NCBI RefSeq assembly: GCF_029023825.1
Contig: NZ_CP118957.1
Location: 1,759,794-1,823,793 of the forward strand
Length of the DNA stretch: 64,000 nt
Direction of reading: 5' to 3'
Origin: Enterococcus saccharolyticus subsp. saccharolyticus
GTDB lineage: Bacteria > Bacillota > Bacilli > Lactobacillales > Enterococcaceae
Part shown: one piece after another, positions 8,832 to 17,602 of the stretch
How positions within the stretch are numbered: position 1 is the first letter of the stretch
How the letters are laid out: every line of letters begins with the position of its first letter
Notes under the pieces: model-generated
Told to the model about the DNA's origin: nothing
The model's input: the letters and a program-made list of their open reading frames with translations, nothing else
Databases searched by the model: none
Program-made: the position numbers and the translations under genes

Positions 8832-8866
8832 CCCCTTTTTTTCGCTTGTCTTCGAAAAAAGGGGGC
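8832..8866 (-). terminator. Probable original terminator of the galU operon
   Basis: CCCCTTTTTT-type arms pair over 12-13 bases, and on the minus strand the stem is followed by TTTTTCTTT. It now lies beyond the IS200 element and about 750 bases from the galU stop. Confidence 0.6.
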
Positions 8867-8937
8867 TTGTTATGTGTATTGAAAACCCCTGGCTAAGCCG
8901 GGGGTTCCAAAGAGCTTCCAGCGAGGTATTAAAAAAG

Positions 8938-8998
8938 CCTCCCAAAAATGATAAGATGAAATTGGTTTCCCGACCACCACATCCATCAATTTAGGAGG
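8938..8998 (+). promoter_or_regulatory. Leader stem-loop that can sequester the tnpA ribosome binding site
   Basis: CCTCCCAAA at 8938-8946 can pair with TTTAGGAGG at 8990-8998, which contains the ribosome binding site, with one mismatch. Inner pairings GAT/ATC, GATG/CATC and GGT/ACC continue the stem. A similar inhibitory leader is known in Salmonella IS200. Confidence 0.55.
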
Positions 8999-9006
8999 TG
9001 CCTATT

Positions 9007-9480
9007 ATGAAAAAGGCTAATGAAAGTTTATCACACACGACATGGAAATGTAAGTACCACATTGTTTTTGCACCAAAATATAGACGACAAGTGATTTATG
9101 GAAAGTATAAGAAAAGTATAGGTGAGATCATCCGAACATTATGTGAAAGAAAAGGAGTGGAGATCATCGAAGCAAATGCGTGCAAAGATCATATCCACTT
9201 ACTCGTAAGTATCCCACCAAAATATAGTGTATCAGGTTTTGTAGGCTATTTAAAAGGCAAGAGTAGCTTAATGATTTTTGACAGACATGCGAATTTGAAG
9301 TATCGGTATGGGAACCGAAAATTTTGGTGTAGAGGGTATTACGTGGATACAGTAGGAAGAAATAAGAAGCAGATCGAAGAATACATTCGGAATCAAGTAC
9401 AAGAAGATTATGTAGCAGATCAGCTAACATTGTTTGAAGAGTATGATCCGTTTACAGGACAAAAAAACAAGAAGAAGTGA
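9007..9480 (+). CDS. tnpA: IS200/IS605 family transposase TnpA
   Basis: This is a Y1 HUH endonuclease that moves single-stranded IS200 DNA as a dimer. The metal-binding motif is HIH in CKDHIHLLVS and the catalytic tyrosine lies in WCRGYYVDTVG. The length of about 157 residues is normal and the frame is intact, so it may be active. The ATG at 9007 follows AGGAGG by eight bases; the GTG at 8998 lies within that site. Translation is probably limited by the leader stem-loop just upstream. Confidence 0.93.
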   Translation: MKKANESLSHTTWKCKYHIVFAPKYRRQVIYGKYKKSIGEIIRTLCERKGVEIIEANACKDHIHLLVSIPPKYSVSGFVGYLKGKSSLMIFDRHANLKYRYGNRKFWCRGYYVDTVGRNKKQIEEYIRNQVQEDYVADQLTLFEEYDPFTGQKNKKK

Positions 9481-9618
9481 AAGAGATTCTTTAAGGATCA
9501 GTGAGTAAAAGTGGTGCAAGTGGGAAACCGTTCAGGAAGCCTTTTAGGCTATGGCCGGTAAAAGAGGCTTTCAGCCGAAGAACAAACCTCCAGTTCACAC
9601 TGGAGGTTTTGATTTTTG

Positions 9619-10548
9619 TTAGTCTTCTTCTACAACTGTTTCTTCCACTACTTCTTTAACAACCGGTTGTTTTTTAGCAGCTAACTCTTGACCAATTTCA
9701 ATTAAAAATGCTTCTAAGTTATCTTTGACTTCTGGGTGAACCAAGCCATATTCAATACTTGTTTTCAAGAAACCAAATTTATCGCCAACATCATAACGTT
9801 TTCCTTTGAATTCTCTTGCAAACACGCGTTGTGTTTGGTTTAACGTATCAATTGCGTCAGTTAACTGAATCTCATTACCCGCGCCTGGTGTTTGATTTTC
9901 TAAAATATCAAAAATTTCAGGTGTAAGTAAGTAACGACCAATAATCGCTAAATCACTTGGTGCTTCTTCAGGCGATGGTTTTTCCACGAAGTTTTTAACG
10001 TTATATAAACCATCTTCCACTTGATCACCTGGATCGATAATGCCGTATTTTGATGTTTCTTCATGAGGAACATCCATTACCGCAATTGTCGACGCATGCG
10101 TGCGCTCATAATCATCAATTAATTGTTTGCTTAATGGCACCGTATCTTCCATCAAATCATCGCCTAACATCACGATAAAGGGTTCATTTCCCACAAAAGC
10201 TTTGGCTTGCAATACCGCATGTCCTAGACCTCTTGGATGCGATTGGCGAATAAAATGCAAATTAACATCAGTCGTTTCTTCCACTAATTTTAATAATTCA
10301 TCTTTGCCTTTTTCTTTTAAATTCATTTCTAACTCTAAGTTAGCATCAAAATGATCTTCAATTGGACGTTTAGCTTTTCCAGTGACAATCAAAATATCTT
10401 CAATCCCTGATTTCAAGGCTTCTTCCACGATAAATTGAATCGTTGGTTTATCAACGATTGGTAACATTTCCTTTGCCATCGCCTTTGTTGCAGGTAAGAA
10501 ACGCGTTCCTAAACCTGCTGCAGGAATAACTGCTTTTTTTACTCTCAT
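9619..10548 (-). CDS. galU: UTP-glucose-1-phosphate uridylyltransferase
   Basis: GalU makes UDP-glucose for glycolipids, teichoic acid substitution and capsule. The nucleotide-binding signature [14 protein letters not shown] (about residues 8-21) is intact, as are [10 protein letters not shown], the GDD motif (VMLGDDLM) and the sugar-binding FVEKP. The ATG at 10548 follows GGAGGAG by nine bases and gives 309 residues; a longer frame to 10695 overlaps gpsA and has no ribosome binding site. It sits 22 bases after gpsA in one operon. The C-terminal 15 residues are a low-complexity Glu/Val tail. Confidence 0.95.
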   Translation of the reverse strand: MRVKKAVIPAAGLGTRFLPATKAMAKEMLPIVDKPTIQFIVEEALKSGIEDILIVTGKAKRPIEDHFDANLELEMNLKEKGKDELLKLVEETTDVNLHFIRQSHPRGLGHAVLQAKAFVGNEPFIVMLGDDLMEDTVPLSKQLIDDYERTHASTIAVMDVPHEETSKYGIIDPGDQVEDGLYNVKNFVEKPSPEEAPSDLAIIGRYLLTPEIFDILENQTPGAGNEIQLTDAIDTLNQTQRVFAREFKGKRYDVGDKFGFLKTSIEYGLVHPEVKDNLEAFLIEIGQELAAKKQPVVKEVVEETVVEED

Positions 10549-10570
10549 TACGGTGTTCTCCTCCATACAA

Positions 10571-11590
10571 CTATTTTTGTGAAAATTCATTTTCCACTTT
10601 CCCATCTCGTAACATAATATCTCTTGCGGCTTGTTGAATATCTTTTCCTTCGTATAATACGCTATAAATTGTAGCCGTGATTGGCATATCAACATTCAAG
10701 CTTTCTGCCAACTCCATGGCCGCTTTTGTAGTCGCCACACCCTCTACAATCATACCCATATTATCTAAGACTTCATCTAAATTTTTGCCTTTTCCTAATA
10801 AATTACCTGCCCGCCAGTTACGTGAATGGACACTTGTACAAGTAACGATTAGGTCACCGACACCACTTAAGCCAATAAAAGTTAATGGGTCTGCGCCCAT
10901 CGCTACTCCTAAGCGACTAATTTCTGCTAAACCACGTGTCATAATCGCAGCTTTCGCGTCATCACCAAAGCCTAAACCAGCGATAGCACCTGCACCAATG
11001 GCAATGATATTTTTTAAAGCGGCACCTGTTTCAACACCAATGACATCATGATTCGTATAAATACGGAAATAATCATTCATAAAAAGGTCTTGCACATATT
11101 TCGCGGCTTCTTCGACTTCACTCGCAGCAGTGATCGTCGTAATATCGTGAACTGCTACTTCTTCAGCATGACTAGGGCCAGATAATACCACAATCTCTTT
11201 GCGTTTGTCTTCTGGAATTTCTTCTGTAAGCACTTCTGAAATGCGTTTATGCGTCCCTTGCTCTAATCCTTTTGACGCATGAATAATGTACGGATTGCCT
11301 GCAATATGTTTGGTTACTTCTTGCGCTACGCTACGAATCGCTTTTGTTGGTACGACAAATAAAATAGCATCTACACCAGCAATTGCAGCTTTTAATTCTT
11401 TATAACCAACAATGCTTTCTGGGATTTTAATGTTTGGTAAGTAATGTCTGTTTGTATGATACGTGTTAATTTCATCAATTTGTGCTGGATTATGCCCCCA
11501 CATCGATACATCATGGCCATTTTCAGCTAACACTTGAGCCAAAGCAGTTCCCCAAGAACCCGGGCCTAAGACGGCAATTTTCTGTTTCAC
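10571..11590 (-). CDS. gpsA: Glycerol-3-phosphate dehydrogenase [NAD(P)+]
   Basis: GpsA reduces dihydroxyacetone phosphate to sn-glycerol-3-phosphate, the backbone of phospholipids and lipoteichoic acid. The Rossmann motif GPGSWG (residues 9-14) opens the protein. The catalytic lysine regions ASKGLEQG and [13 protein letters not shown] are present, and [12 protein letters not shown] marks the C-terminal domain. The start is a GTG with AGGAGG eight bases before it, and the length of 339 residues is normal. It lies between lgt and galU, all on the same strand. Confidence 0.95.
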   Translation of the reverse strand: MKQKIAVLGPGSWGTALAQVLAENGHDVSMWGHNPAQIDEINTYHTNRHYLPNIKIPESIVGYKELKAAIAGVDAILFVVPTKAIRSVAQEVTKHIAGNPYIIHASKGLEQGTHKRISEVLTEEIPEDKRKEIVVLSGPSHAEEVAVHDITTITAASEVEEAAKYVQDLFMNDYFRIYTNHDVIGVETGAALKNIIAIGAGAIAGLGFGDDAKAAIMTRGLAEISRLGVAMGADPLTFIGLSGVGDLIVTCTSVHSRNWRAGNLLGKGKNLDEVLDNMGMIVEGVATTKAAMELAESLNVDMPITATIYSVLYEGKDIQQAARDIMLRDGKVENEFSQK

Positions 11591-11668
11591 GATGGAAACC
11601 TCCTCTATTTATAACAAAATTTTCTTTTGCACTCTCTAAAGTCTATCATATTTCCATGTATTTGTCGT

Positions 11669-12502
11669 TTAGATTAAGTATTCATTATCACCACGAGAAC
11701 GGTTGTAATCTTTTAAATCTTTCACTTTTTTACGGCGCCAAATAAAGACTGCCCAACCACCAACAAATAACACAAATGACAACAATTGTGACACACGGAT
11801 TGGTCCAAATAAATACAGACTATCTGTTCGCATCCCTTCAATAAACATGCGACCAAAACTATACCAAATAATATAACTTAAAAAGACTTCGCCTTGTTTT
11901 AATAAACCTGTTTTTTTCCGTAAGAAAATCAATAAAAGAAAACCCAGAACATTCCATACTGATTCATATAAAAAAGTTGGTTGACGGTATGCATCATCAA
12001 TGTACATATTGTCGATGATAAAATCAGGTAAATGTAATTTTTCCAAAAAGGCTCGTGTCGTTTCGCCACCAAAAGCTTCATGATTCATAAAGTTGCCCCA
12101 ACGACCAATTCCTTGTGCTAAAATCACGCTAGGTGCAGCAATATCTAAGAATGTCCACGTCGAAATAAAGTTGCGTTGACAATAAAAATAAAGCCAAATA
12201 CCACCTGCAATTAATCCGCCATAAATTGCTAATCCACCAGAACGAATATTGAAAATTTGCATCGGGTCTTGAAGATAAGGTTCTATATTGAATAAAACAT
12301 AATATAACCTCGCTCCAATAAACGACAACGGCAAAGCCGCCAACATAAAATCAGACACATCATCTGAACGTAATCCTGCACGAACGGCTTCACGTGAACT
12401 TAACCACATAGCAATGACTACACCAGAAATAATAATAATCGCATACCAATAAATGGCGATGCCAAACAATTCAAAAGCGACACGATTGACTGTACCTACC
12501 AT
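11669..12502 (-). CDS. lgt: Prolipoprotein diacylglyceryl transferase
   Basis: Lgt transfers diacylglycerol from phosphatidylglycerol to the lipobox cysteine of prolipoproteins in the membrane. Seven membrane segments are evident and the family signature GRWGNFMNHEAFGG (about residues 130-143) is intact. The periplasmic-loop Arg in SFGRMFIEGMRTDSL is also present. The length of 277 residues is normal. Both PstS and LivJ in this window have lipoboxes and would be substrates. It follows hprK by 16 bases, the usual hprK-lgt operon of low-GC Firmicutes. Confidence 0.96.
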   Translation of the reverse strand: MVGTVNRVAFELFGIAIYWYAIIIISGVVIAMWLSSREAVRAGLRSDDVSDFMLAALPLSFIGARLYYVLFNIEPYLQDPMQIFNIRSGGLAIYGGLIAGGIWLYFYCQRNFISTWTFLDIAAPSVILAQGIGRWGNFMNHEAFGGETTRAFLEKLHLPDFIIDNMYIDDAYRQPTFLYESVWNVLGFLLLIFLRKKTGLLKQGEVFLSYIIWYSFGRMFIEGMRTDSLYLFGPIRVSQLLSFVLFVGGWAVFIWRRKKVKDLKDYNRSRGDNEYLI

Positions 12503-12518
12503 ATTAACGCCTCACTTC

Positions 12519-13454
12519 CTAAAGAGCTGAATTCTCTTCAATTAATTGACTTAAACGGTCTTCAAAAGCTTGTGTTGCATCATAGCCCATTGTCTTCGCA
12601 CGGAAGTTCATTGCAGCAACTTCAATGATAATTGCGACGTTTCGACCTGTTTTGACAGGAATTTTAATTTGAGGAATCGCTACTTCACCCAATTCCACGA
12701 CTTCATCAGACGAGCCTAAGCGATCATATTTTTTATCTTTGGCCCAAGCTTCTAAATAAACCGCTAATTGGACTTGCATCGAACCACGTACTGCACTGGC
12801 ACCAAATAAGTTCATCACATCAATAATACCAATTCCACGAATTTCAATTAAATGTTCTAAAATTTTTGGTGGTTCACCGATTAACGTTAAATCATCTTGC
12901 TTGTAAATATCTACTCGGTCATCCGCAATCAAACGATGCCCACGTTTGATTAATTCTAAGGCTGTTTCACTCTTACCAATGCCACTATCTCCCTGAATTA
13001 AAACCCCTAAGCCATAAACATCCACTAATACACCATGCACATTCGTACGCGTAGCCAAACGACCATCCAAATAGCTCGTAATTTGACCTAAAAGGCGAGA
13101 TGTTGAAATGGTTGAACGTAAAATAGGAATTTGTTTCTCATTACACGCTTGAACCATTTCATCCGGAACATCCAATCCACGTGAAATAATCAAAGCTGGG
13201 GTATCTTCTGCACATAAACGACGCACAACCATCAAACGTTCTTCTGGCATCATACGACGTGCAAATGTCACTTCTTTACTACCAAATAATTGTAATCGAT
13301 CATGTGAATAATAATTAAAATAACCGGTTAATTCTAAACCTGGACGAGAAACATCCGCTGTACAAATATCACGATCTAATGCTTCTTCTTCACCAGTAAC
13401 TATTTCTAAATTTAAAGCCGTAGCTAATTCTTTTACTTTTATGGTTTCTGTCAT
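12519..13454 (-). CDS. hprK: HPr kinase/phosphorylase
   Basis: HprK phosphorylates or dephosphorylates Ser46 of HPr in response to glycolytic intermediates, giving CcpA its co-repressor. The Walker A motif GDSGIGKSETALELIKRG (about residues 154-171) and the HprK signature EIRGIGIIDVMNLFG (about residues 203-217) are both intact. A C-terminal helix contacts HPr. The length of 311 residues matches the family. It starts the hprK-lgt-gpsA-galU unit, and CcpA is encoded about 7 kb away. Confidence 0.97.
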   Translation of the reverse strand: MTETIKVKELATALNLEIVTGEEEALDRDICTADVSRPGLELTGYFNYYSHDRLQLFGSKEVTFARRMMPEERLMVVRRLCAEDTPALIISRGLDVPDEMVQACNEKQIPILRSTISTSRLLGQITSYLDGRLATRTNVHGVLVDVYGLGVLIQGDSGIGKSETALELIKRGHRLIADDRVDIYKQDDLTLIGEPPKILEHLIEIRGIGIIDVMNLFGASAVRGSMQVQLAVYLEAWAKDKKYDRLGSSDEVVELGEVAIPQIKIPVKTGRNVAIIIEVAAMNFRAKTMGYDATQAFEDRLSQLIEENSAL

Positions 13455-13569
13455 GCTTTTCCCTCTTTTCTAAACCTTGGTTCCGTTTTATTTTATCATT
13501 CTACAAGCAAAGTTACTACCAAAGTAAAAATTTTCTCAAAAAAATCAATATTTTTGTGCATGTTTCAAA

Positions 13570-13607
13570 CAAAAAAATCCCTTAGATTCGTCAAAATCTA
13601 AGGGATT
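13570..13607 (-). terminator. Terminator of the liaXYZ transcript
   Basis: The perfect stem AATCCCTTAGATT / AATCTAAGGGATT is followed on the minus strand by seven T residues. It overlaps the stop codon of liaZ. Confidence 0.88.
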
Positions 13608-13968
13608 ACGATGTACGATATTTTTCCATATGATGTTCTGTTACAATCATATTGACGATTGACATGATAATTGCAACCAGTAATGCTGCACCAAATGATG
13701 AAAAACCAAAGTTGTGTGCACCAACAAAACTTGAAGTAAATTGCAACATCAAAGCATTAATGACAAAACTGAAAAAACCAAGTGTCAACAACGTTAAGGG
13801 GAAAGAAATAATTGTGAGAATTGGTTTAATCAGAGCGTTCAAAATTGAAAGCACAAAACTTGCCAATAATGCCATCATAATACTTTGTACATGAACCATT
13901 TGTGGTAACAATACCGACAAGGAGATAAACGTCAACATATTAATGATGAGTCGTTGGAAATAGGTCAC
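13606..13968 (-). CDS. liaZ: LiaZ-like four-TM protein (phage holin 4_2 / YvlD family)
   Basis: The 120-residue protein has four hydrophobic segments and the YvlD-family pattern NALIKPILTIISFPLTLLTLG. In Enterococcus the third gene of liaXYZ encodes such a protein and belongs to the LiaR envelope-stress regulon. Its molecular function is unknown; it probably sits in the membrane with LiaY. The start is a GTG after GGAG, overlapping the liaY stop by one base (TAGTG), which indicates coupled translation. A terminator lies on its stop codon. The liaZ name rests on gene order and family. Confidence 0.82.
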   Translation of the reverse strand: MTYFQRLIINMLTFISLSVLLPQMVHVQSIMMALLASFVLSILNALIKPILTIISFPLTLLTLGFFSFVINALMLQFTSSFVGAHNFGFSSFGAALLVAIIMSIVNMIVTEHHMEKYRTS

Positions 13969-14285
13969 TAGAAATCACTCCAGTCCTCTTCATCGACTTT
14001 TTCAGCTTCTTTGCGAGGACGGTTAGATGTTCCTTTGCCACGATAATTGTTATTTGTATAATACTTATTATCATTACCATAACGTTTTGGACGTTCAGAG
14101 TTATCAGATGGAATTAAAATTGCCATACCGATATAAAGTAATACTGGTGCGCCAAATCCCATTAATGCTATAAATACATAGATAATACGAACGATTGTCG
14201 GATCGATATTCATGTATTCTGCCAAACCAGCTAAAGTACCTGTTAAGACGACATTATCTCTTGATTTTGTTAATTTTTTTCTCAT
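13968..14285 (-). CDS. liaY: LiaY, PspC-domain membrane protein
   Basis: The PspC domain begins at once (KKLTKSRDNVVLTGTLAGLAEYMNIDPTIVRIIYV) and contains one or two membrane helices up to ILIPSD (about residue 62). A polar tail rich in Asn, Arg and Tyr follows, ending in acidic residues. PspC proteins sense membrane stress. In Enterococcus LiaY is described in the liaXYZ response to daptomycin and antimicrobial peptides, including relocation of anionic phospholipids. I prefer the ATG at 14285, eleven bases after AAGGA; an in-frame ATG at 14297 is too close to that site. Confidence 0.84.
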   Translation of the reverse strand: MRKKLTKSRDNVVLTGTLAGLAEYMNIDPTIVRIIYVFIALMGFGAPVLLYIGMAILIPSDNSERPKRYGNDNKYYTNNNYRGKGTSNRPRKEAEKVDEEDWSDF

Positions 14286-14313
14286 GATTTTCACCATCCT
14301 TCATTTCTCACTA

Positions 14314-14345
14314 GGCAGAGAAGATGCTAGGAAGCATCTTCTGCC
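14314..14345 (-). other. Stable hairpin between liaX and liaY
   Basis: GGCAGA and AAGATGCT pair with AGCATCTT and CTGCC around a four-base loop, with a small bulge. No T run follows on the minus strand, so it looks more like an mRNA processing or stability element than a terminator. Confidence 0.55.
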
Positions 14346-14361
14346 TCTCTTTATTTTACCC

Positions 14362-15933
14362 TTATTTATCAGTATCTTTCAAATAAACATTACCAGTTGT
14401 GGTTGAAAGATCAATTTGTGCGACGTTTTCAGTCACACGACGGAATTGCAATAATTGGTTCATGCGTTCTTTCTTTTGACGAACAATTTCGTATTCAGAT
14501 AAACGACTATTGATTGAACCCAAACTTGTTTTCGCAGTACCTTCTAAACCTAATGTTTCTGGGAAAGCAACTTTCACATTTCCATTCACTGAATTAGCAT
14601 TTAAACGACGCAATGTGTCTTCTTTTAAAGTTAAACGAACGTCACCATTGACTAAAGAAATACCAATGTTTTGTGGTGTCGCACTCATTGTGACACTACC
14701 ATTGACAGTTTCAATGATGGAGTCTAGAATTTCGCCAGCTCTCACTTCGATATTGCCATTGACACCTTCAATTTCTAACATTGACGCATTGATTTGCTCA
14801 ATTTCAATATTTCCATTGGTTGATTTTGCGTAAATATCTTTTACATCTAATTCATTGATTAGAATATTACCGTTCAATAATTTAATCGATACATGGTCAT
14901 ACGTACGTTTTGGTAAATAGAATACTAAATCTGCACGGACACGTTTATTCGGAATTTGGAAAGACATATGGTCATCATCTACATTGATTTGACTACGTTC
15001 GTCAAACGCTGCTTCTGGTGAGACAGCATCCATTTTTCCGTAAAGTTTGATTTTTGCGTCCACTTTGACACCAGGTTCATCCCATGCTTCAAATTGAACA
15101 TTTCCGTTTGCTACTTTAATATCTAAAATACTTGCTTGTGTTTCTGGAAACTCAAACGTTTTTTCAAATTTTTGTGTTGCTACACCTGGGACACGTAAAT
15201 TAACATCTTTCCATTCGACGTTATCACCAACTGTTTCTGAAACAGCTTGGAATGTCTTTTTCAAGAAATGGCCTAAGTGCGTGCTTGCTTCTGCTACTTT
15301 ACCACCTACTTGATTTAGCGTATCCGTTGCTTGTTCTTTCCAGTCTTCTGGAATATCCATTTTTTGGCTAATTTTTTCTTTTTTGTGATTCCATTGATCA
15401 CGGCGAATATTTTTTAGTTGATCTTCTAAACCTGCACGTTCATCTCTCAAAGCATCTAATGATTCTTCTAACGTTTTTACTTCTGCTTCAAGTTCTTGGC
15501 GTGTGGTTAAATCCGCTTCATTTAACTCGCCTAATTCTTCTTTTGTATTTAATTCCATTAAGCGTTCACGTACTTCTTTTAATTCTGCGTTTACACCTTG
15601 GATTTCAGCATTGACTTCATCTAATTCAACAGATGCTTCATTCGCTTCAGTTGCTAATTCATCTAAAATTTGTTCCAGACGCGCTTTGTCTTCTGCTTCT
15701 TTTTGACGGAACTCGTCTTCTCCATTAGATAAATCTTTTTCTAAATCAAAATCTTCTATATCGTCAATCAATTGGCTTCTGTCTTCTTGTTTTTCTGCTG
15801 TGACTTCATCGGCAGCTCGTTGAATTTGTGATTCGTCTTTCGCCTTTGCAATTCCTTCTAGCAAATCCAAGGCTTCTTCCGTAGAAAGCACACCTTTTTT
15901 TACTAAATCCAAAATTCGTTCTCTTTCGTTCAT
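14362..15933 (-). CDS. liaX: LiaX, DUF4097 surface/envelope-stress protein
   Basis: This 523-residue protein starts with a short helical domain (NERERILDLVKKGVLSTEEA) of the kind found in stress-regulator tails. A long Glu/Leu-rich coiled coil follows (about residues 65-185), then a beta-helical DUF4097 domain (about 255-500) with repeated NGN or NGS turns such as VNGNIEVR and TNGNIEIE. In Enterococcus faecalis LiaX is reported to sense daptomycin and cationic peptides, and its C-terminal domain restrains the LiaFSR response. Truncations of that domain cause resistance; here it looks full length. The ATG follows AAGGAGG by ten bases. It leads liaX-liaY-liaZ. Confidence 0.87.
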   Translation of the reverse strand: MNERERILDLVKKGVLSTEEALDLLEGIAKAKDESQIQRAADEVTAEKQEDRSQLIDDIEDFDLEKDLSNGEDEFRQKEAEDKARLEQILDELATEANEASVELDEVNAEIQGVNAELKEVRERLMELNTKEELGELNEADLTTRQELEAEVKTLEESLDALRDERAGLEDQLKNIRRDQWNHKKEKISQKMDIPEDWKEQATDTLNQVGGKVAEASTHLGHFLKKTFQAVSETVGDNVEWKDVNLRVPGVATQKFEKTFEFPETQASILDIKVANGNVQFEAWDEPGVKVDAKIKLYGKMDAVSPEAAFDERSQINVDDDHMSFQIPNKRVRADLVFYLPKRTYDHVSIKLLNGNILINELDVKDIYAKSTNGNIEIEQINASMLEIEGVNGNIEVRAGEILDSIIETVNGSVTMSATPQNIGISLVNGDVRLTLKEDTLRRLNANSVNGNVKVAFPETLGLEGTAKTSLGSINSRLSEYEIVRQKKERMNQLLQFRRVTENVAQIDLSTTTGNVYLKDTDK

Positions 15934-16054
15934 GGAAATTGCCTCCTTAAGCAAATTTATTATATGCAAGTTTTCCTTACATACATATTATGCCTTCTTT
16001 TAAACTAAAATGCATAGGTCTTAAGTACCAACTTTCACTCAATCTTAAGAACAA

Positions 16055-16087
16055 TAAAAAAAACAAGGCGAATCTGCCTTGTTTTTT
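16055..16087 (-). terminator. Terminator of the pst-phoU operon
   Basis: AACAAGGC / GCCTTGTT forms a tight hairpin with flanking T runs, ending six bases after the phoU stop. Confidence 0.88.
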
Positions 16088-16092
16088 ACTTA

Positions 16093-16770
16093 CTATAATG
16101 ATTCATCACGATTTGAACTTAATTCGCTAATTTTACCTGTTGCCAAGTAAACAATCCATTCACAAATATTCGTCACATAGTCACCAATACGTTCTAAGTA
16201 TTGTGCTACATTAATATAATCAGTTCCACTGACAACTGTTTCAGGATTAGCTTTCATTGCCGCAATTGTTTCATAATAAATTTTTTCATAGTATTCATTC
16301 ACACGTTGATCCATTTTTGCAATCATTTTCGCATCTTCTTGGTTTGTTTTCACATACGCAACTAAAATGTTATCCACCATTTTTTTTACGTAATCCGACA
16401 TATCTGAAATATCTTTTTCTACTTCAGCAATACGTTCTTGCCCCTTCACGCGAATTGTTGATTTTGCAATAGATACGGCATGATCACCCATACGCTCTAA
16501 GTCAGAACTAGCTTTCATGACTGTAATAATTTTACGCAAGTCAGTCGTTACAGGTTGTTGTAAAGCGATCATTTCAAAACTTTTTTTCTCTAGTAAAATT
16601 TCAAGATCATTAATGTGTTCATCTTGTTCAATGACTTCTTTTGCTAAAGCTTTGTCATGTTTCACATATGAACGAACTGATTTATGGATTGCTTTACTTA
16701 CCATCATACCCATTTCATAAAATTGGTTATGCAAGTTTAATAAATCTTCTTCAAATTGTGTACGCAACAT
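16093..16770 (-). CDS. phoU: Phosphate transport/signalling regulator PhoU
   Basis: PhoU links the Pst transporter to its sensor kinase and restrains phosphate uptake. The 225-residue, all-helical protein consists of two three-helix repeats. Each ends in a metal-binding motif, SSDLERMGDHAVSIA in the first half and YLERIGDYVTNICE in the second. It is the last gene of the pst operon, 53 bases after the second pstB, and is followed by a terminator. Confidence 0.95.
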   Translation of the reverse strand: MLRTQFEEDLLNLHNQFYEMGMMVSKAIHKSVRSYVKHDKALAKEVIEQDEHINDLEILLEKKSFEMIALQQPVTTDLRKIITVMKASSDLERMGDHAVSIAKSTIRVKGQERIAEVEKDISDMSDYVKKMVDNILVAYVKTNQEDAKMIAKMDQRVNEYYEKIYYETIAAMKANPETVVSGTDYINVAQYLERIGDYVTNICEWIVYLATGKISELSSNRDESL

Positions 16771-16823
16771 TTGATTTTCTCCCCTTTAAGTTTTCATGAT
16801 TTATTTCATTAAAACAAATTTTA

Positions 16824-17582
16824 TTATCCAAATCTACCAGAAATATAATCTTCTGTCTCTTTTTTGCTTGGGTTTAAGAAAATTTTCTTCGTATCATTAA
16901 ATTCAATCAAATCGCCGTTCAAGAAGAAGGCTGTTTTATCAGAAATACGAGACGCTTGGGACATATTATGTGTCACCATAATCATTGTATATTTCTCTTT
17001 TAATTCTAATAAGGTATTTTCAATTTTTCCTGAAGAAATTGGGTCTAACGCACTTGTTGGTTCATCCAATAAGATGATTTCTGGATTGACTGCCAATACA
17101 CGTGCAATACATACCCGTTGTTGTTGACCGCCAGATAACGCTAACGCACTTGTATGCAATTTATCTTTGACATCATCCCAAACAGATGCCGCTTTTAAAC
17201 TTTCTTCAACAACTTGGTCAAAGACTTGTTTATTGGTTTCGCCTTTTAATTTCAAGCCATAAATAATGTTTTCATAGATTGAAAATGGAAACGGATTGGG
17301 TTGTTGGAAAACCATACCGATTTCTTTGCGTAAATTTACTGTATCTGTTTTAGGGCTATAAATATCTTTTCCTTTGTAAACCACACTACCAGTGATGGTT
17401 ACATTTGGAATTAAATCATTCATACGGTTTAAACAACGTAAATAGGTTGACTTTCCACAACCAGAAGGGCCAATCATTGCTGTGATTTCTCCCTGGTTAA
17501 TCGTCATATCAATTCCTTTTAACGCTTCTTTTTCACCATAATATAAATGCAAATCTTTTGATGAAATAATTTCTTGTCCCAT
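16824..17582 (-). CDS. pstB: Phosphate ABC transporter ATP-binding protein (second PstB)
   Basis: The protein powers phosphate import. Walker A is GPSGCGKST, the ABC signature is [14 protein letters not shown], and Walker B is [13 protein letters not shown], all intact, with the PstB-type [11 protein letters not shown] after Walker A. I chose the ATG at 17582 (252 residues) because GGAGG lies seven bases upstream; the longer frame overlaps the preceding pstB. Two adjacent pstB genes are usual in enterococci and streptococci. This copy lies next to phoU. Confidence 0.95.
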   Translation of the reverse strand: MGQEIISSKDLHLYYGEKEALKGIDMTINQGEITAMIGPSGCGKSTYLRCLNRMNDLIPNVTITGSVVYKGKDIYSPKTDTVNLRKEIGMVFQQPNPFPFSIYENIIYGLKLKGETNKQVFDQVVEESLKAASVWDDVKDKLHTSALALSGGQQQRVCIARVLAVNPEIILLDEPTSALDPISSGKIENTLLELKEKYTMIMVTHNMSQASRISDKTAFFLNGDLIEFNDTKKIFLNPSKKETEDYISGRFG

Positions 17583-17602
17583 TGTTTTACCTCCGTTTCC
17601 CA

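Larger units (their letters stand above)
8880..9612 (+). mobile_element. IS200-type insertion sequence (IS200/IS605 family, tnpA only)
   Basis: The element carries a single Y1 HUH transposase gene and no tnpB. As usual for this family it has terminal stem-loops rather than inverted repeats: AACCCC/GGGGTT at 8884-8906 on the left and AAACCTCCAG/CTGGAGGTTT at 9584-9609 on the right. Exact cleavage sites cannot be fixed without an empty-site comparison. It lies between galU and the galU terminator, in the opposite orientation. The left hairpin can also stop transcription entering from outside, as known for IS200. Confidence 0.85.

Noticed and set aside
8880-9612. IS605 element with tnpB
   Set aside because: Only tnpA is present between the terminal hairpins; there is no RuvC-like gene or omega-RNA-like region.
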